Positions 9,956 through 22,889 of a stretch of DNA of 64,000 bases are shown one piece after another. Source of the stretch: Muricea muricata. Lineage: Eukaryota; Cnidaria; Anthozoa; Malacalcyonacea; Plexauridae. Within the stretch, counting starts at the first letter, position 1. Every line of letters starts with the position of its first letter. Under the pieces are notes generated by a model. It did no database searches. It worked only from the letters and a program-made list of their open reading frames with translations, and had not been told where the DNA came from. The stretch spans positions 22,744,283 through 22,808,282 of the forward strand of contig OY979716.1 in assembly GCA_963855995.1 (NCBI GenBank), written 5' to 3'. A program made the translations under genes and the position numbers.

Positions 9956-12900
9956 CCTTTTTAGCGGCGAAAATGAGAAAAGAAATCCCGCAGGAGTGAG
10001 AATTCTCAGGCAATCTGAAGATTCGATTCAGTACTCTGAACTCGAGTTGGAATTTGGCTTAAATGTAAGTTTTTTTTTGCACCAGCTCGTATATATGAAA
10101 TTATCAATATATTTTTGTGAAATGCAATGTTGTATCAAAGGGTATTTAAACACTTTTATAGACCAAGGACATGCAAAAACAAAATGAACATCAACATGCA
10201 CAATTAACGGTGCCATGGAACAAGACATGTAGACTTTATTTAACTTATACGATTCCTCTACGCTTAGAACAGTGCATTGGTCAAAGGTGATTGGGATGCA
10301 GCATGCAAAGTTACTGTAAATATGAGTGTCAAACTAAACTGTTTTATATTTTATTTTTCTAGATTGCCAATCAATCCTGTTAGATTGCATTATTCTTTCA
10401 GTTACAGTGAATTAGATACAGGATCATACAACTATGGTTAATTTTTTCACTTGATTGTGGAAAACTATTTGATTTTAGTATAAATTTCCAGGTAACTATT
10501 GATTTTCCTGCACTCTGATTTGTCAAGATCCACTGTTTCTGAAGTGACAGTCACTGGTCAGTGACTATAGCTTTTTGCTTTTTGTCTTTTTTATACAGTA
10601 ATAAATTTGAAGTGAATTTTTATAGAGTTGTGTTGATTATTATTTGTAACCGCTTGGAAATTTATACTAAAACAATTAGTTGCCGAAGGCAAGGTGATTA
10701 CAAGCCAATATTCACTGAGCCGAAAAGCCTATATTCACTTCGCCTTCCACTCAGTGAATATAGGCTTGTAATCACCTCGCCAATTGTTAATTATTGGAAT
10801 GCCTACCAATTTTACATAAGTATATAATCTCTACTTACATCAATAGAGATGCTGCACCCCCTGAGAGTGGGACCTACTATGCACCCTACTGAGCTGGGTT
10901 ACCAGATTTCTTACCATCATTGGTGCTGTCACAAAAACAAAGAAAACAAAAGGCAAATACAATGAAAAACAAAGAGCATTGTTAAAAGTTTGGCTAATTT
11001 ATGCATGCAATCTGGCAACCCTGTTACTGAGTAAGTTCAAAATTTTTCTGTGTAAACACTTGCCTGGCAGTTGCTACAATAGTATTATGTTTATATAATT
11101 TTACCTTGCCAGAGTGGCTCAAGGAGTAAACACAAGATTATATAACATGCCTTCAAACTGTGCTGGTTTAATCAAAGGTTTGAAAAAAGTAGCCCAGCCC
11201 CCCCCCCCCCCCAAGGAAGAGTTTTGCAATTTAATAGGGCTTCCCTTTAAATAGAAAATTTCTTATCAAAGAAAAAAACAATGCATTTATCCATAGTATT
11301 TAAAATTTTATATCCAGATAACTGTAAAAGTAAACATTGGATCATTGGCTGCTTTTTTATTTAGTAATTTTCATGACAGCATGTGGGGTCTATTGCCTGT
11401 TTTAGAGTGAGAGTATATTATACATTGAGAATGTAATAATTGATAGTTTATTGACATTGAACACATATTTTTTTTAATGATTTATTAATATCAAGCACTT
11501 TTATATAAATGTGGAATAAATTAACATTTATCAAAACAAACTTTGTATTTTTAAACCTTAATTACACTGTACAGTAGCATCTGTAGTATACATTTTTAAA
11601 TGTAGTAATCTTGCATTGCATGTACAAAATTTGTCTTCACAAGTGCCTTTGCTTGCCTTTGAAGTTTGGGAACCAGGAGCTATGTTCAAAGAAGAAGAAA
11701 AGTAGAAAATACATGAAGGTTCAATGTTTATGACTTGGTTCCAATGAGACATCAAATTTTAAATTGATTTCATAAATATTGAGATTGCTTGAGATTAACT
11801 AAATTTAAACATATACATTTTATGTCTGATCTTGCATGTATAGTTTGCATACCGAGTCATAAATGTTAAACTCAAATAGCATATATTATTCATACAAAGT
11901 AGATTTCATGTCAAATCATCACTGTTTCTCATAGAAAGTTGACAGGGATATGCCGTGGTTCAACATTTGTGGCCAAATTATTATACCATATCACTTGACA
12001 AGTAAAATCACCAGTATGACAAAATCAGTAAAATTATTGCAAAATCAGTAAAAATTAGAGTAAAATGCTAAAGTACTGTACCATAGGTCTATGTACAGTA
12101 GTGTGTTTAAGGATTTACAGAACATAATGGCAGAAAATCATCTGACGTTAGACAGAGTAAAAACTAAAGTAGGGCGCATGAGGGCACTGTTGCTCTTTAA
12201 ACAAAGACAAAGTTCACCTTACTATCGGGGTTATCCTTGCTTTTGACTATGACCACACTGATTGATTGATATACAGTAGAAAGTGTATATACTCTAATAA
12301 CATTAATACATTATTAAATTTCATGTAAATAGTATTATATATACAAAATTATAATATATTTGTATATTTTAAATTCTTAAGTTTCAAAGTAAAAATATGG
12401 CTGCTGGAGCAATAAGCAGTCACTGCACTGCCACTGGTATTTTCAAATGTGTATTGTGGGCTATCAATTATTAATGGTTTGACCTGTCTTCCTCAAAACG
12501 ACGAAAAGAATCAATCAAATTCAATGGCTATTGTTTTAAAATCAACACCTATGGTTTCTTACTAATTTAAAAGACAGGAAAGTAATACTTTTGCCCATTA
12601 ATTTATCGAAATGGACATGGGATTCTCCTGGGTGATGCGGCAGAACTTCACAAGCACCGAGATTGTAAAATAAGGCCATGCGGTGCAAAGTTTATATTAA
12701 TTTATTCTTCGTATTTAGCCCCTAAATGTACATCTTTTTACATAAAGATAACCACTTACTATTTACCTTTCAAATTTGAATCCCAAAATGAAGATCGGTG
12801 GAGCAACTTCGCAAAAATATTTATTTTTGTACTTTCGAACGGGGTTTTCCCTATGCTTTTGACTGAAAACACGACGAACGACACTTGCCAGAGCAATTTG

Positions 12901-12973
12901 CGTGGCGCGTGGAATGACGTGAGCGTGGGGACACAAAAATTGAGGTAATTGAGTGCGAGTTCCCTGTCTGTAT
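9956..12973. other. Non-coding, repeat-rich DNA
   Basis: No supported gene. It contains a 28-bp-arm hairpin (10691-10777) and a C15 run (11198-11212). At 12886-12973 there is a reverse-complement relative of 9696-9795 (CTCTGGCAAGTGT, TGTCCCCAC, GGGAACTCGC). Short frames here lack motifs and splice support. Confidence 0.5.
10691..10777. repeat. Hairpin-forming inverted repeat (small MITE)
   Basis: The arms AAGGTGATTACAAGCC… (10691-10719) and …GGCTTGTAATCACCT (10750-10777) pair almost perfectly. The loop carries a third partial copy, AAGCCTATATTCACT. This also explains a spurious short frame over the region. Confidence 0.75.
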
Positions 12974-13894
12974 CATTGAACTATAATAGATCTGGAACGA
13001 TAAGTCAGGGGGGGAAATTGAAGCCGACTTTGTGTTCACTTTGCAGGTAGACCCAGTCCTTTTTAAGAATTTCGTGTAAAAAATATCATTTTTGTATCCG
13101 TAAAATTCTTTATTTAAATCTACTAACAGATCTCTAAGATTCAGAAATATTTAAACAATGACAGTTGAATTTATATAATACGTTATAAAATTTGACAAAA
13201 ATCGTACTATCACGGAAAAATGTTGAAGCAAAGGCGAAAATTACGAAAAATCTGCCAGATTTTGGCTACTTTTTCTGAGTTTTTGAAAGTTCAAGTAAGA
13301 ACCAAGACGTGAAACCACAGGAAATATTTAACTCCATGCAAAATACATCCGTGTGTGAAGTTTTAGGAAGATTGGACGTTTTAGGGTCGAAAAAAATGCA
13401 TTTAAAAAACATTGTTTACGAAAAACGCATGAAAAACGTCAATTTCTTCATGTTTTAAAAGGGTTAAAGCAAGGATTAAAAGTTCAGAGTAAAGAGGAGT
13501 ACCTGGCGTTCACTGCAAAATAAGTTTGGGACTGTCTAAAGGTTTCATTATATATTTTTTTTGAGCTCAAGAGCAAAGTTTTCTTTGACACGTACAAACA
13601 TTTGTAATTTTTTAAAAATATTAAAGTCAAAATGCTCACTTTTTGCTGCAGATAGGTGTAAGACAGTTGGAACTAAACAGGAAACCTGGTCTGAATCCAA
13701 AATAATGATGTCTTTCGACAAAAACAGTATATTTCTTGCCAATTTTTGCTCGAAAACAAAAATTCTCACTCCTCGAAAACCAAATCCGACCTCTCCCCAG
13801 TCTTTTTGAATGTTGATTTTCCAGCGCGCCGGCTTCAGCCAATCATAGGTTTAAAACACTGAAGTTATCGCTCCAGATCTATTATAGTTCAATG
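12974..13894. mobile_element. 921-bp non-autonomous DNA transposon with 8-bp target duplication
   Basis: Terminal inverted repeats of about 30 bp start CATTGAACTATAATAGATCT (29 of 31 positions agree). The flanks are GTCTGTAT at 12966-12973 and 13895-13902, a perfect 8-bp target-site duplication. Eight-base duplication and a CA start fit hAT or P superfamily. There is no transposase frame inside. Its insertion site lies in sequence related to the reverse complement of 9690-9795. Confidence 0.75.
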
Positions 13895-13902
13895 GTCTGT
13901 AT

Positions 13903-15414
13903 ATATCTTATCTGTGGCTGAGTCCTAGTAATATTGCTCTTAGAACCAAACCCGATCCAACGTTAAAAGAGGCGTTTTAAATGTGAATTATGGAGTGATT
14001 ACGCACAGTTACAAAGGGAAAATGTTTTCCCCTGTAAATATAGCGAGATACATGGATATTTACTGCAAAAGGTGAAGGCATATGTTTGTAAATCAACTGA
14101 CGCCATGACAGCAGCCCACGTGCTCGAGAATACAGTTATATTCAAGAGCCTGAATCATTTAGTATCTCAGCTGAGCTGAACATATTTCATAAGGTAAGAA
14201 ATTACAAACGTGATTTTATTCAACAATATTTTGTAAGAGTTTAACAAACCAGTTGAAATCATGATTAAGACTTTCAACTACACATGGCCCTTCACATGCT
14301 AGGATATATTAAAATTTTGTTGTCCTGCCATAACCTCCAGCATTTTAGATTTTATCTTAATTTGAGCACTGGAATAGCTTTAGAAAACCTGACCTAGCTG
14401 ACTGAAATTCCACTGCAATTAATATGGCTACTCCACAACAGTTTTCTAACTGACTATTAAAGCTATGTATGCATGCATACGCTAATGCATGTATCAAAGT
14501 GAATCATGAGATGGGAAGGGGGTAGAGCAGAGCACCCCCACTCTGGGAATTGAGAGAATAAGATGTATAATCATTCCTAATTTTACCTGAAGTATTTTTT
14601 AACAAATGATTTTTTTTTCAAATTTCCACCCACGGACAGGAACTATGAGTCAAGCTCCTTCCTCAGACTTCATTTTGATACCTGTATAAGTTGACTGGTC
14701 ACATGTTACTGCCTATTTGGCTAGGCTGTGTGGCTACATGTGTCTACTAGTCACACACCCAGAGTGCATTTGCTGTAAACACCACACAGGGCAAACACTA
14801 GTACTTACTATATACTATTATGATTTGCTGGAGGAATAATAGAATATATATATATACTCTGTCAAGTAAAAGTTTGTTTTTTTCTTGTTTCATAACCAGC
14901 TTTGTTAATTTTCCCTACAGGCTATACTTTGATAGGGATTCTTGATAGAACGAGGCAAACACTTATGGTATATATATAAGATACATGATAACAATTTGCT
15001 AAATACATGCCAGATATACACAAACATGGATGCATGGAGTGGGTTGTCCAGGATAGATCCCCCCCCCCATACAGGAAGTTAACAATGCCCCTCTCCAGAC
15101 ATCTTATACAAAGTGACATTTCTTATACAGACTGACATTTTCTTGCCATTACTTGTAGCGAGTAATCACAAAATTTAAAGTTTTAAATTTAAGAACCATA
15201 GAGTTTATAAATAACACCAAAAGGGACGTCAAGAGTAAAATTTGGGAACACAACAATTGGGAGGCAAATTCAAATTCTAGATGTACAATGCTGGTGGTAT
15301 TAAAGCAGTGTGTTGCTGTCTTGCTAACATGGTATGATCATAGACAGCCCATGGCTGGCGCATGCTCTGTTGTGTTTATTTGTGTTATCCAGCACGCTCT
15401 GTTTTGTTCAGGGT
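13903..15414. other. Non-coding DNA
   Basis: No gene is supported. Homopolymer and TA-rich runs (for example near 14846) and a C-run at 15060 only. Confidence 0.45.
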
Positions 15415-15545
15415 TATAATAATAATAACTTTATTAATGTGTCAATGTGTTTAGCTAGTACAACTAATTAAGGACACTATTTGTTAACAAATATTTACAA
15501 TTATTAGATGTTAGCACATTGCATTACTACTTTATTTAGAGTATT
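15415..15545 (-). mobile_element. LINE 3'-end relic
   Basis: On the minus strand this ends …GACACATTAATAAAGTTATT followed by ATT repeats. It resembles the 3' end at 7978 (TTATTAACGTGGACAATACA in reverse), so it is probably a CR1/L2-like tail without coding sequence. Confidence 0.45.
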
Positions 15546-15595
15546 ACATTATGATATTTCATTACATTCTCACGAGCTGTATATCGAGAGTGCTT

Positions 15596-16370
15596 ACACC
15601 AATGAGCTCTGATTCAAAAGAGAAAAAATAGACTCATTAGTATGCTCCATATATAGCATACTAAATATTTAAATATTATAGACTATAAGTTTTTTAGTAT
15701 CATGTGGGTATATATAACAGCATTCTCATCATAGAACACCAAGCTATCTATACAAAGCACACCTGTCGGAAACCACTAACATTAACGTAAGATAGGTTTG
15801 TTGTCGCGCGAGACGCTCGAATCCGAACGGAGACCACTCGGGTCAAGCCGGTATATACCGGTAGTATTGTTGTTGTTGGTGTGGAAAAATATTTGAGAAG
15901 GGAAATTGTTAAATACGAGAGATTGTGATTTGTATTAAATAAAGTTTAAAATAAAACATGTGAGTGTGTAGAATACTATTGGGAGGCAGTTCTGCACACA
16001 CCAACGAGCTAGTAAAACGAAAGAGCAAAATGAGCTCACTAGTATGCTCCATATAGAGCATGAATAAATAATAAATATGATATAATATAAGCTTCCTAGT
16101 ATCTTTTGAATATATAACATAACATAACATCTTAATAGAACAAGGGGCTATTTATACAGTGCACACCAGCGAGCTAGTAAAATGAAAGAGCAAAATGAGC
16201 TGATGAATAAATAATAAATACAATATAATATAAGCTTCCTAGTGTCCTGTGAATATATAACATAACATAACATCTTAATAGAACAAGGGGCTATCTATAC
16301 AGAGTACACCAGTGAGCTACCAAGACAAAGAGAAAAATGGGCTAATTAGTATGCTCCTTATAAAATGCTG
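15596..16370 (+). repeat. Tandem repeat of about 140-170 bp, four units, one interruption
   Basis: Units start at 15596, 15998, 16163 and 16304 with ACACCA(A/G)(C/T)GAGCT and share AGTATGCTCC and GGGCTAT(T/C)TATACA. Units 2 and 3 are nearly identical. Unit 1 is separated by a 15766-15997 insertion that contains a palindrome (CCGGTATATACCGG). Confidence 0.8.
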
Positions 16371-16457
16371 ATGTGTTAATATGATAGACTGTAAGGTAAC
16401 TATCATAGTATTTTCATAATTATGATCATGTTTAAAGTCGGATAGACAGCAATAATT

Positions 16458-16717
16458 TGGGGTTGATTGTATAAAAGGCATTTAGCTTAAATGGTGGATA
16501 AGCAAAAATTTAAAAGCGCTCCTATTGTTCTTGTAAATAATTGAACTTAAATTTTATCAACTAAATATGTAGTTCTATGCGTAGTCGTTACAGTAGTTGT
16601 TACTGTATGTTCCAACTGAAAAGTTTAGTTTGCTTTCAGTCAAGAGCTCATAGGCTTGTTTGATATTCTCGACTTATCCACCGTTTAAGCTAAATGCCTT
16701 TTATACAGCCTGCCCCA
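16458..16717. mobile_element. MITE, 260 bp, about 45-bp terminal inverted repeats
   Basis: The left arm TGGGG…TGTATAAAAGGCATTTAGC pairs with the right arm (GCTAAATGCCTTTTATACA…CCCCA). Thirty-three of 35 inner positions agree. No clear target duplication was seen. Confidence 0.75.
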
Positions 16718-16949
16718 GTATTCAAGGAAAAATTAACCCAAGTAAGCCACACAGGCCTCGTGGCCGTCGTCCACATTACACCGAACACACATGATCATTG
16801 TCCATCTCATATATAAATAATCATTATATAACATTCATTATATTAAGTTATTTAAGTTATGTTCAATTTAAGATGGTATACTTTCATGAGCTACAGATTT
16901 TGCAACAAGTACCGTTATTGTTCATTGCACACTCTAAATCATGTTCTGT

Positions 16950-17340
16950 ATTTTGTTCTTAAAAGATGATAAGCTTAGAGAATCTCTCACGTTTGCATCG
17001 AGTTTTTGACCAAAAAGATGGTCCTAAATGTCTCATGGAATGCTTTCCCTAGCATATAATTTCAGTCCTTGATATGTTAAAGTCACTGTTCCTTGGCGAA
17101 TAGTTAACATTCTTGCAATTGAACAATTTGGAGACAGTACATGATACAAGTCCATGTTTAGCTTTGTACATTAATGTGGCAATGTCCTGCAAACGCCTAT
17201 TTCACATACTTGGTAATTTGACTGGATGAAGTAATTCGTTGTATGATTCCGCCTTTATTTTGTATATTGTTCTCAGGGCTCGCTCTTGAATACTTTCTAG
17301 CTTCCTGCTATCTGCTGCTTTACAAAATTCTCAGACCTGG
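16950..17340 (-). pseudogene. LINE ORF2 C-terminal pseudogene
   Basis: The minus-strand frame reads LESIQERALRTIYKIKAESY, NELLHPVKLPSM, stop, NRRLQDIATLMYKAKHGLVS, then after another stop GKHSMRHLGPSFWSK. This is the post-polymerase tail of a Jockey/CR1-like LINE, of a different subfamily from the 8.1-kb copy. Two in-frame stops make it a relic. Confidence 0.75.
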
Positions 17341-18451
17341 TTATTATCCAGCTCAGTCACTTTAAAAACTGACGGCGGAGTCCAGAGCTTAAACTAGTCA
17401 TAAGCATACTGCTCATAAATTAACTTATTGTACCCAGGAAATTATATAATATCCCAGGTACAATACGATAGTTTATTCATATTATCTCTCGAGGCACAGA
17501 GCAAAGTATTTGAAACAGGTGTTTTTTTTATAATATCCGCCTATTCTGTACACCTATGGGAATTTGCCTTAAGTATTTTGAACTTTGACTGGGGCATTTT
17601 AAAACCAAATACGTAATTACATTCTTGAAATAATAAAATCACTTATTTCCCCTGGGTAGAGGTAAATAATCTATATTTACTATGAAACAAAAAGCAGACT
17701 CACTTTTCATCCAAACGAGCCAAACGTCGCACGTAGACGCATGTACGCCATAAGCGTGCCTATTTTTCAAATGTGAGGTTAAACATTTCCATCTGTTATT
17801 TGGACATACATCAGAGAAAACTCTTAAATAGATCTATATGTTTATTCAGATATAAAGACCTAAGAGATCGTTTCTTATGATACCAACAGTGGAAAATTGT
17901 TATAATATCAAGTGAGGATGAACCAAAGGAGTACTTATCATTAAGTTAATTGGAATTTTAAAATTGGTAAGTAGAAACATAGAACTGCTACCTAAATTTT
18001 ATAGTTGTTGAAATGTCAGCATGCATGAGAATAGAATTATTTTTTGCCCTGGTTGTCCTTAACTGCAGTTTTTTATGAGTCAATTTTAAAAAGCTGTTAA
18101 TTTAGGCTATGTTTAGTCAAGTATCACACATGAAAATAAATTATATTTCCCTACCGTTTAATAGAATAAGTTCTCGTTTTCTTGTTGATGTTGTCTTCTT
18201 CATATATACCTACTAAATATTGTTAACTAATTAACGTGTCTTGAAATTAAAATTGCTTTGTGAGTTTGAAGAAAATTTGTAGCTTATGACAGTGGCTTTA
18301 TTTCAGCATATTTTTAAAGCTTTTTGTTGTTAGAAAACATTACATCAATATTTTAATTTTGGCTAAAATGTACCATGTCATGTAAGAATGAAACTATACC
18401 ATTTTTACCCTAAATTTTCCAAGTAATTTTCAATTTTCTAATTGTCAATTT
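17341..18451. other. Non-coding DNA
   Basis: AT-rich. I see no supported gene or repeat. Confidence 0.4.
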
Positions 18452-18685
18452 TTATAAAAAGCGTTGGGTTAGCTTGCTATGAATACTGGCAAATAACGTC
18501 GAAATTTTAATTCCAATTTGTTTGTCTTTGAATAGTAAACAGTGAAGGTCTAAAAATTCATAAGCCATGCGAAGTCCATGCGTGCCAAGATATGGAGTTA
18601 AAACGAAACTTAAATACTCTGGCTGATAAAACTTGTCACGGGGTGTGTTATCGTCCAGGACGTTGCTGAGTTCTCCCATTAGCCA
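18452..18685 (-). CDS. Candidate terminal exon of an unrecognised gene
   Basis: A minus-strand frame of about 77 codons follows an acceptor-like TGTCACAG at about 18686-18693 and ends TTTTTATAA. Its translation (SWLMGELSNVLDDNTPRDKF, YQPEYLSFVLTPYLGTHGLR, MAYEFLDLHCLLFKDKQIG) has ordinary protein composition, unlike neighbouring random frames. Further upstream on the same strand (18760-18820) a hydrophobic stretch MDKLWTFLIATTVILTVL could be a signal or membrane segment, but a G17 run separates them and no clean exon chain could be built. Confidence 0.35.
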   Translation of the reverse strand, partial: WLMGELSNVLDDNTPRDKFYQPEYLSFVLTPYLGTHGLRMAYEFLDLHCLLFKDKQIGIKISTLFASIHSKLTQRFL

Positions 18686-18725
18686 GCTTCTGTGACAGCT
18701 AGTTTTGAAAGAATTCTACGCTCGT

Positions 18726-18742
18726 GGGGGGGGGGGGGGGGG
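18726..18742 (+). repeat. G17 homopolymer
   Basis: Seventeen consecutive G. The second unit has exactly seventeen as well (58453-58469), which is informative for the origin of the large duplication. Confidence 0.95.
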
Positions 18743-19359
18743 AGGAGAAAGCAAAAACGTTCGACAAAACAGTCAAAATAACCGTTGTTGCTATTAAAAA
18801 CGTCCAAAGTTTATCCATATATTTTCAGTCGACCTTCATATCACAACAACTACCGACAGTCACGCCGCTGACCATTGATTGTCTATCATGTGGATCTTCA
18901 TTCCCAACAGCATCGGGAAGTATTTCGAATCCATGTTCAGTGATGTTGTGGAATTATAGCTGGTATACCGCAATGACTTCAGTAAGTTTGTTTTAATTTA
19001 CTCTAAAAAATGCGTTCAGGCCTTACGCGTAATTACGGTTTGTTTCTGAACATTGGTTTGTTTAATTAAACGTCACGTTTGACTCTTACAAATGTACACT
19101 TTGCTGGACGTTACGTAATACTGTAGTTCAAATACGAGACTGAGGACTTTACCGGGATTTCAAATCCGCAACCTGCTTTTAAGACACTTTTCCTCTAGTT
19201 TCAAAACACTAATTAAATATGTATTTCTTTTGAATTTCCTGCATGAATTATTAATGAGTTTTAGAAATTTAGGTAAAATGTATGATTAATTGATATAACG
19301 TCTAAGTTTGTTAAACCTATAGTCAAAGGCGAGGTTTTAATTGGGCAAATCGGAAAACA

Positions 19360-19480
19360 ACGCTTAAATATGATTTCAATAATAATTTCCCTAACCGAAA
19401 ACAACCCGCAATTTCGGTTAACGCTTAAAAACAATTTCAATAATTTCGTTTAACGCTTAAACACAATTTCAATAATTTAA
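19360..19480 (+). repeat. Short imperfect tandem repeat
   Basis: Three copies of AACGCTTAAA…(A/G)ATTTCAATAAT with varying spacing. Confidence 0.6.
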
Positions 19481-22400
19481 TAGTTAATAGATACTGGTAA
19501 AGATTGCGGTATAAAAAAATTACTCCGGCGTTCCGTCATCCCGCCGTTCCGCAAAAGTCCTAACCATATATACTATCCGATTTTCGTTAGGATGCTGAAA
19601 TAAGTGTAAACGTGCTGAAATCTGGTTAATATTTTAAATTTGTGGATGCAAAAGAAAGCGGGATGAAGGCACACATTGTAGTGCGTTGAAACGGTTGAGT
19701 TATGAAAGGAAAAACTATTGTTGGTGCACATGAACGTCCTGTTTTGGTGAATAAAGGAAAACTCAAGTACTGAACTTTTCAGTACTAAAAAGGCAGATGG
19801 TTACGACTTGAAAGTTAGTTACTATAATTCTTTATATTACTAAGTTTAGGATTGTCCTTTGCAATAAAATTTTAAAACAAAACACGATGACCTTAAATCT
19901 TACTGTATTTAAGAGTTAGACCTGAACACAGATTTAAGTGTTTCTTGTATTTTATTGGAAGTCATCGTAAGCATATAAGTCTCTTTTGAAAAAAATCGTG
20001 TTAATAGTGTATAAGCAGATATTAACATTTGCAAACTTTCATCTTCACATGTTAATGATTTTTTCTACTTTAGAAATCTGCTGTGTAATAAAAATGTAAA
20101 CTGCGTTAAAAAGGAATGCTACCAAAGGCTAACAGAAACAATGGCAGAACTGGTAAAGACGATAGTGGCTGAGGTGTTGGAACAAAATTGAGGTACAAGA
20201 TTATTATTTCTCTTCTGATGTTCACATGCATGGCAATGCTCAAAATATCGTGTCCGTCTGTCACTGCTGCAGGTTTTTGCGGCATGAATGTCAGTGTTTC
20301 CAAATATCTTGATATGTATGTCTTTCTTTCGTTTGGTGGAGTACTGTTTGTAACTATGTCGTCTGATTACATAAATTTGGTTGTTTTAACAGTTTTGAAA
20401 TTCTGTTCCTTTTGTCTGTGTTTGTTGAGGTTGTTTTACTCTGTTTCGTTTTGTTCTGTCCATTTTTGTTTGTTTTAGTATATGTGTTTGTCTTTAATAA
20501 CCAGGGTTGATTATGATAGCATTGCTGTTTTTGCTGTTGACAATTAACATATTGCTCATTGAAGATGCTCATTAAGCAATTATTTACAACGGATTTTACA
20601 ATAATTGTGCATTTCCCAAATACAGTACATTTGTTGGGTAAATTTCAGTACACAATTACAGCCGTGTAATCTCGCCTGTACTGTAATCTAAGCGGTTCAC
20701 GGTTCGCTAACGGAGCAACCATTTGACTATTTCCAACACATCGTTTGAGTGATTTCGTGCAAGCGAAAGAAATATGAAACTTTATTCGTCATAAAAAATG
20801 CGCGTATAAAATCCTTAGTTAATTCATTAAATTCCATTTGATTCAATGTGGGGGGTATGGTAGAGTTGATTTAGTCTGATTAGAAATAGCTTCACAATTA
20901 TTTCACATTGCAAGACTGGTTGACTTAATACCCATTAGCTCTTACCCTATATTTTAGTTATCAGGTCAGCCACATTGGGCTGGTGCGCGCGTATGTTGAC
21001 CGGAAATGTTTCATGTTGAACGGATTACTGAAGTATGCTATAAGCTGGAACGTAACTGTTTTATGCGACTTCCTACCATGTGAAAGTAAAACTCCTTGAA
21101 GAAACTTCAACTCCCACTTTACACAGGCCTGCACTAATTTTCTGTTAGGTCTATACCTCGCGGGCTGTCTTTGTACTTTCTTCTTTCGATCATGATTTCC
21201 CCAGTTCGCTCAAAATAAACTCCATCCTTCACCCAAGCAAACACACTAATGAATACCAAAAGCAAAAATGTATTTATTTAGAATAAAGTACATACACAAA
21301 CGTGTCTCTTCCTCTTTGGTTTTGCATAAGCTGACCGGTTGCAGGAATCCGTCTTCCTCGAGGGCTCATTCGAAATTACCACACGAGTTCTGCCTCCCGT
21401 TGGACAGCAAAAGCACATACAACCCTATTCGCGAATCTACAACATACGTCATTTGCGATCACATGTAGTTATCAATCTAATATTCCCTGTCTTCTTTCCA
21501 GTAGGAAAGATAAATAGGAAAGATAGTTAACTCCGAGCCAAACTCAATAGTGCATTACGGAGTTCCATTAAGGAGTAGACCACTCAGAGTCAGGATCGCA
21601 TTTAAGATCGTTTAAATGGTCAACAATACCGTTATAGTATTCTATCAGCAACGCCTCTAGATACAGACGCGATATCGTCCGCTCGTTTTTCTTCATCCGT
21701 CAACATATTAAGGCAATTACGGCGTAGTTGACTCGGATATTCGTACTCGAACCCACAGCATTTTTCTGTGGAAAGCTTGCAAAGCAGCCCAAGCAAGTGT
21801 TATTTGTTGATAGAGAAGTTTCTCGTTTACTAAAAGTGGGGCGTACAATTTGTAGTTTGATTGCAGGCGATGTGGTTCTGTGCGGGACCTACCCCACTGG
21901 AGCATGAACTACTTGTTCAAACAGTATTCCAAGACCCTTTGCACCCCATGTGTGTTTTTAAAAGTAGCGCACAGAGACATGCCTAAATTAGAATTATATA
22001 GATCAACTTAAACTCGTATTTAAATTTAACTCCAAATCTTAGCAATTTTTGCATAAAGTCTTCTGAGCAGTTGTATATGCCGGTCGATCTTTCACTGTTT
22101 TATTACGATACTCCGCCTTGCAGTATGCATTGATGTCTTTTCAAAGTACGCTTGGGTAATTCCATTGAACAATAAAACCGGCCCGCTAACTGAATGCCTT
22201 CCAAATTGTTTTGCCTCTGGGCGCAAACCTGAAAAAATCATGACCAATCAATGAATGGAGTTCTTGAACTAACATTTTTTTATTGAAGCCGACATATTTT
22301 ACCGTGGCCACACAAAGTTAAAAGCCCCGACTACAATATTAACGTAAACTAGATAGACAACAATATTTTGTTGATCCTTATTAGTGCATAACAACACGTA

Positions 22401-22889
22401 AACACTAATGAAATTGTTTCATTTCCGTTTTCTTAAATTGTAGTACGTATATTTCTGTTTCTCAATAAATTATGAATAATAGCAACTTTACATGGTAAAA
22501 GTGGTTGAAGACCATTAAATTCCCCTTATTAAATGGTCAGTGAGTCATTCGATCATTGAGTATGGGTCTCAGGGCTAGCTAGCTACATGGCTTCAAGTTT
22601 TAACAGTTTCATATGAACCCTATACCTTGTAGATCGATCGCAGTTTAATAAAATTGAGCTAAATGCTATGTGTAAAGGAAAATGGAGGAAATGTATGATT
22701 TTAATCTATTTATTTCTAAATACGCGAGGGAAATTCAAATTTTAATTGTGGCACGAGTTTGTTTATAAAATTAACCACCTTCACTTGATCGCTGGTTATT
22801 TGTTATGTTCTTTAGTAATTTGTTTTCAAGTTTCATACCTTCATTTTAACGTATATCATTGAAGCTATATTACTATAGTCTGATACTTA
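19481..22889. other. Non-coding or unassigned DNA
   Basis: No gene is supported. Open frames at 20188-20478 and 21268-21530 have no recognisable motif or ATG context, and the first is a low-complexity T-rich hydrophobic translation. Confidence 0.4.

Noticed and set aside
20188-20478. 96-codon Cys/Leu-rich plus-strand frame
   Set aside because: Starts with TTG in T-rich DNA; composition reflects base bias.
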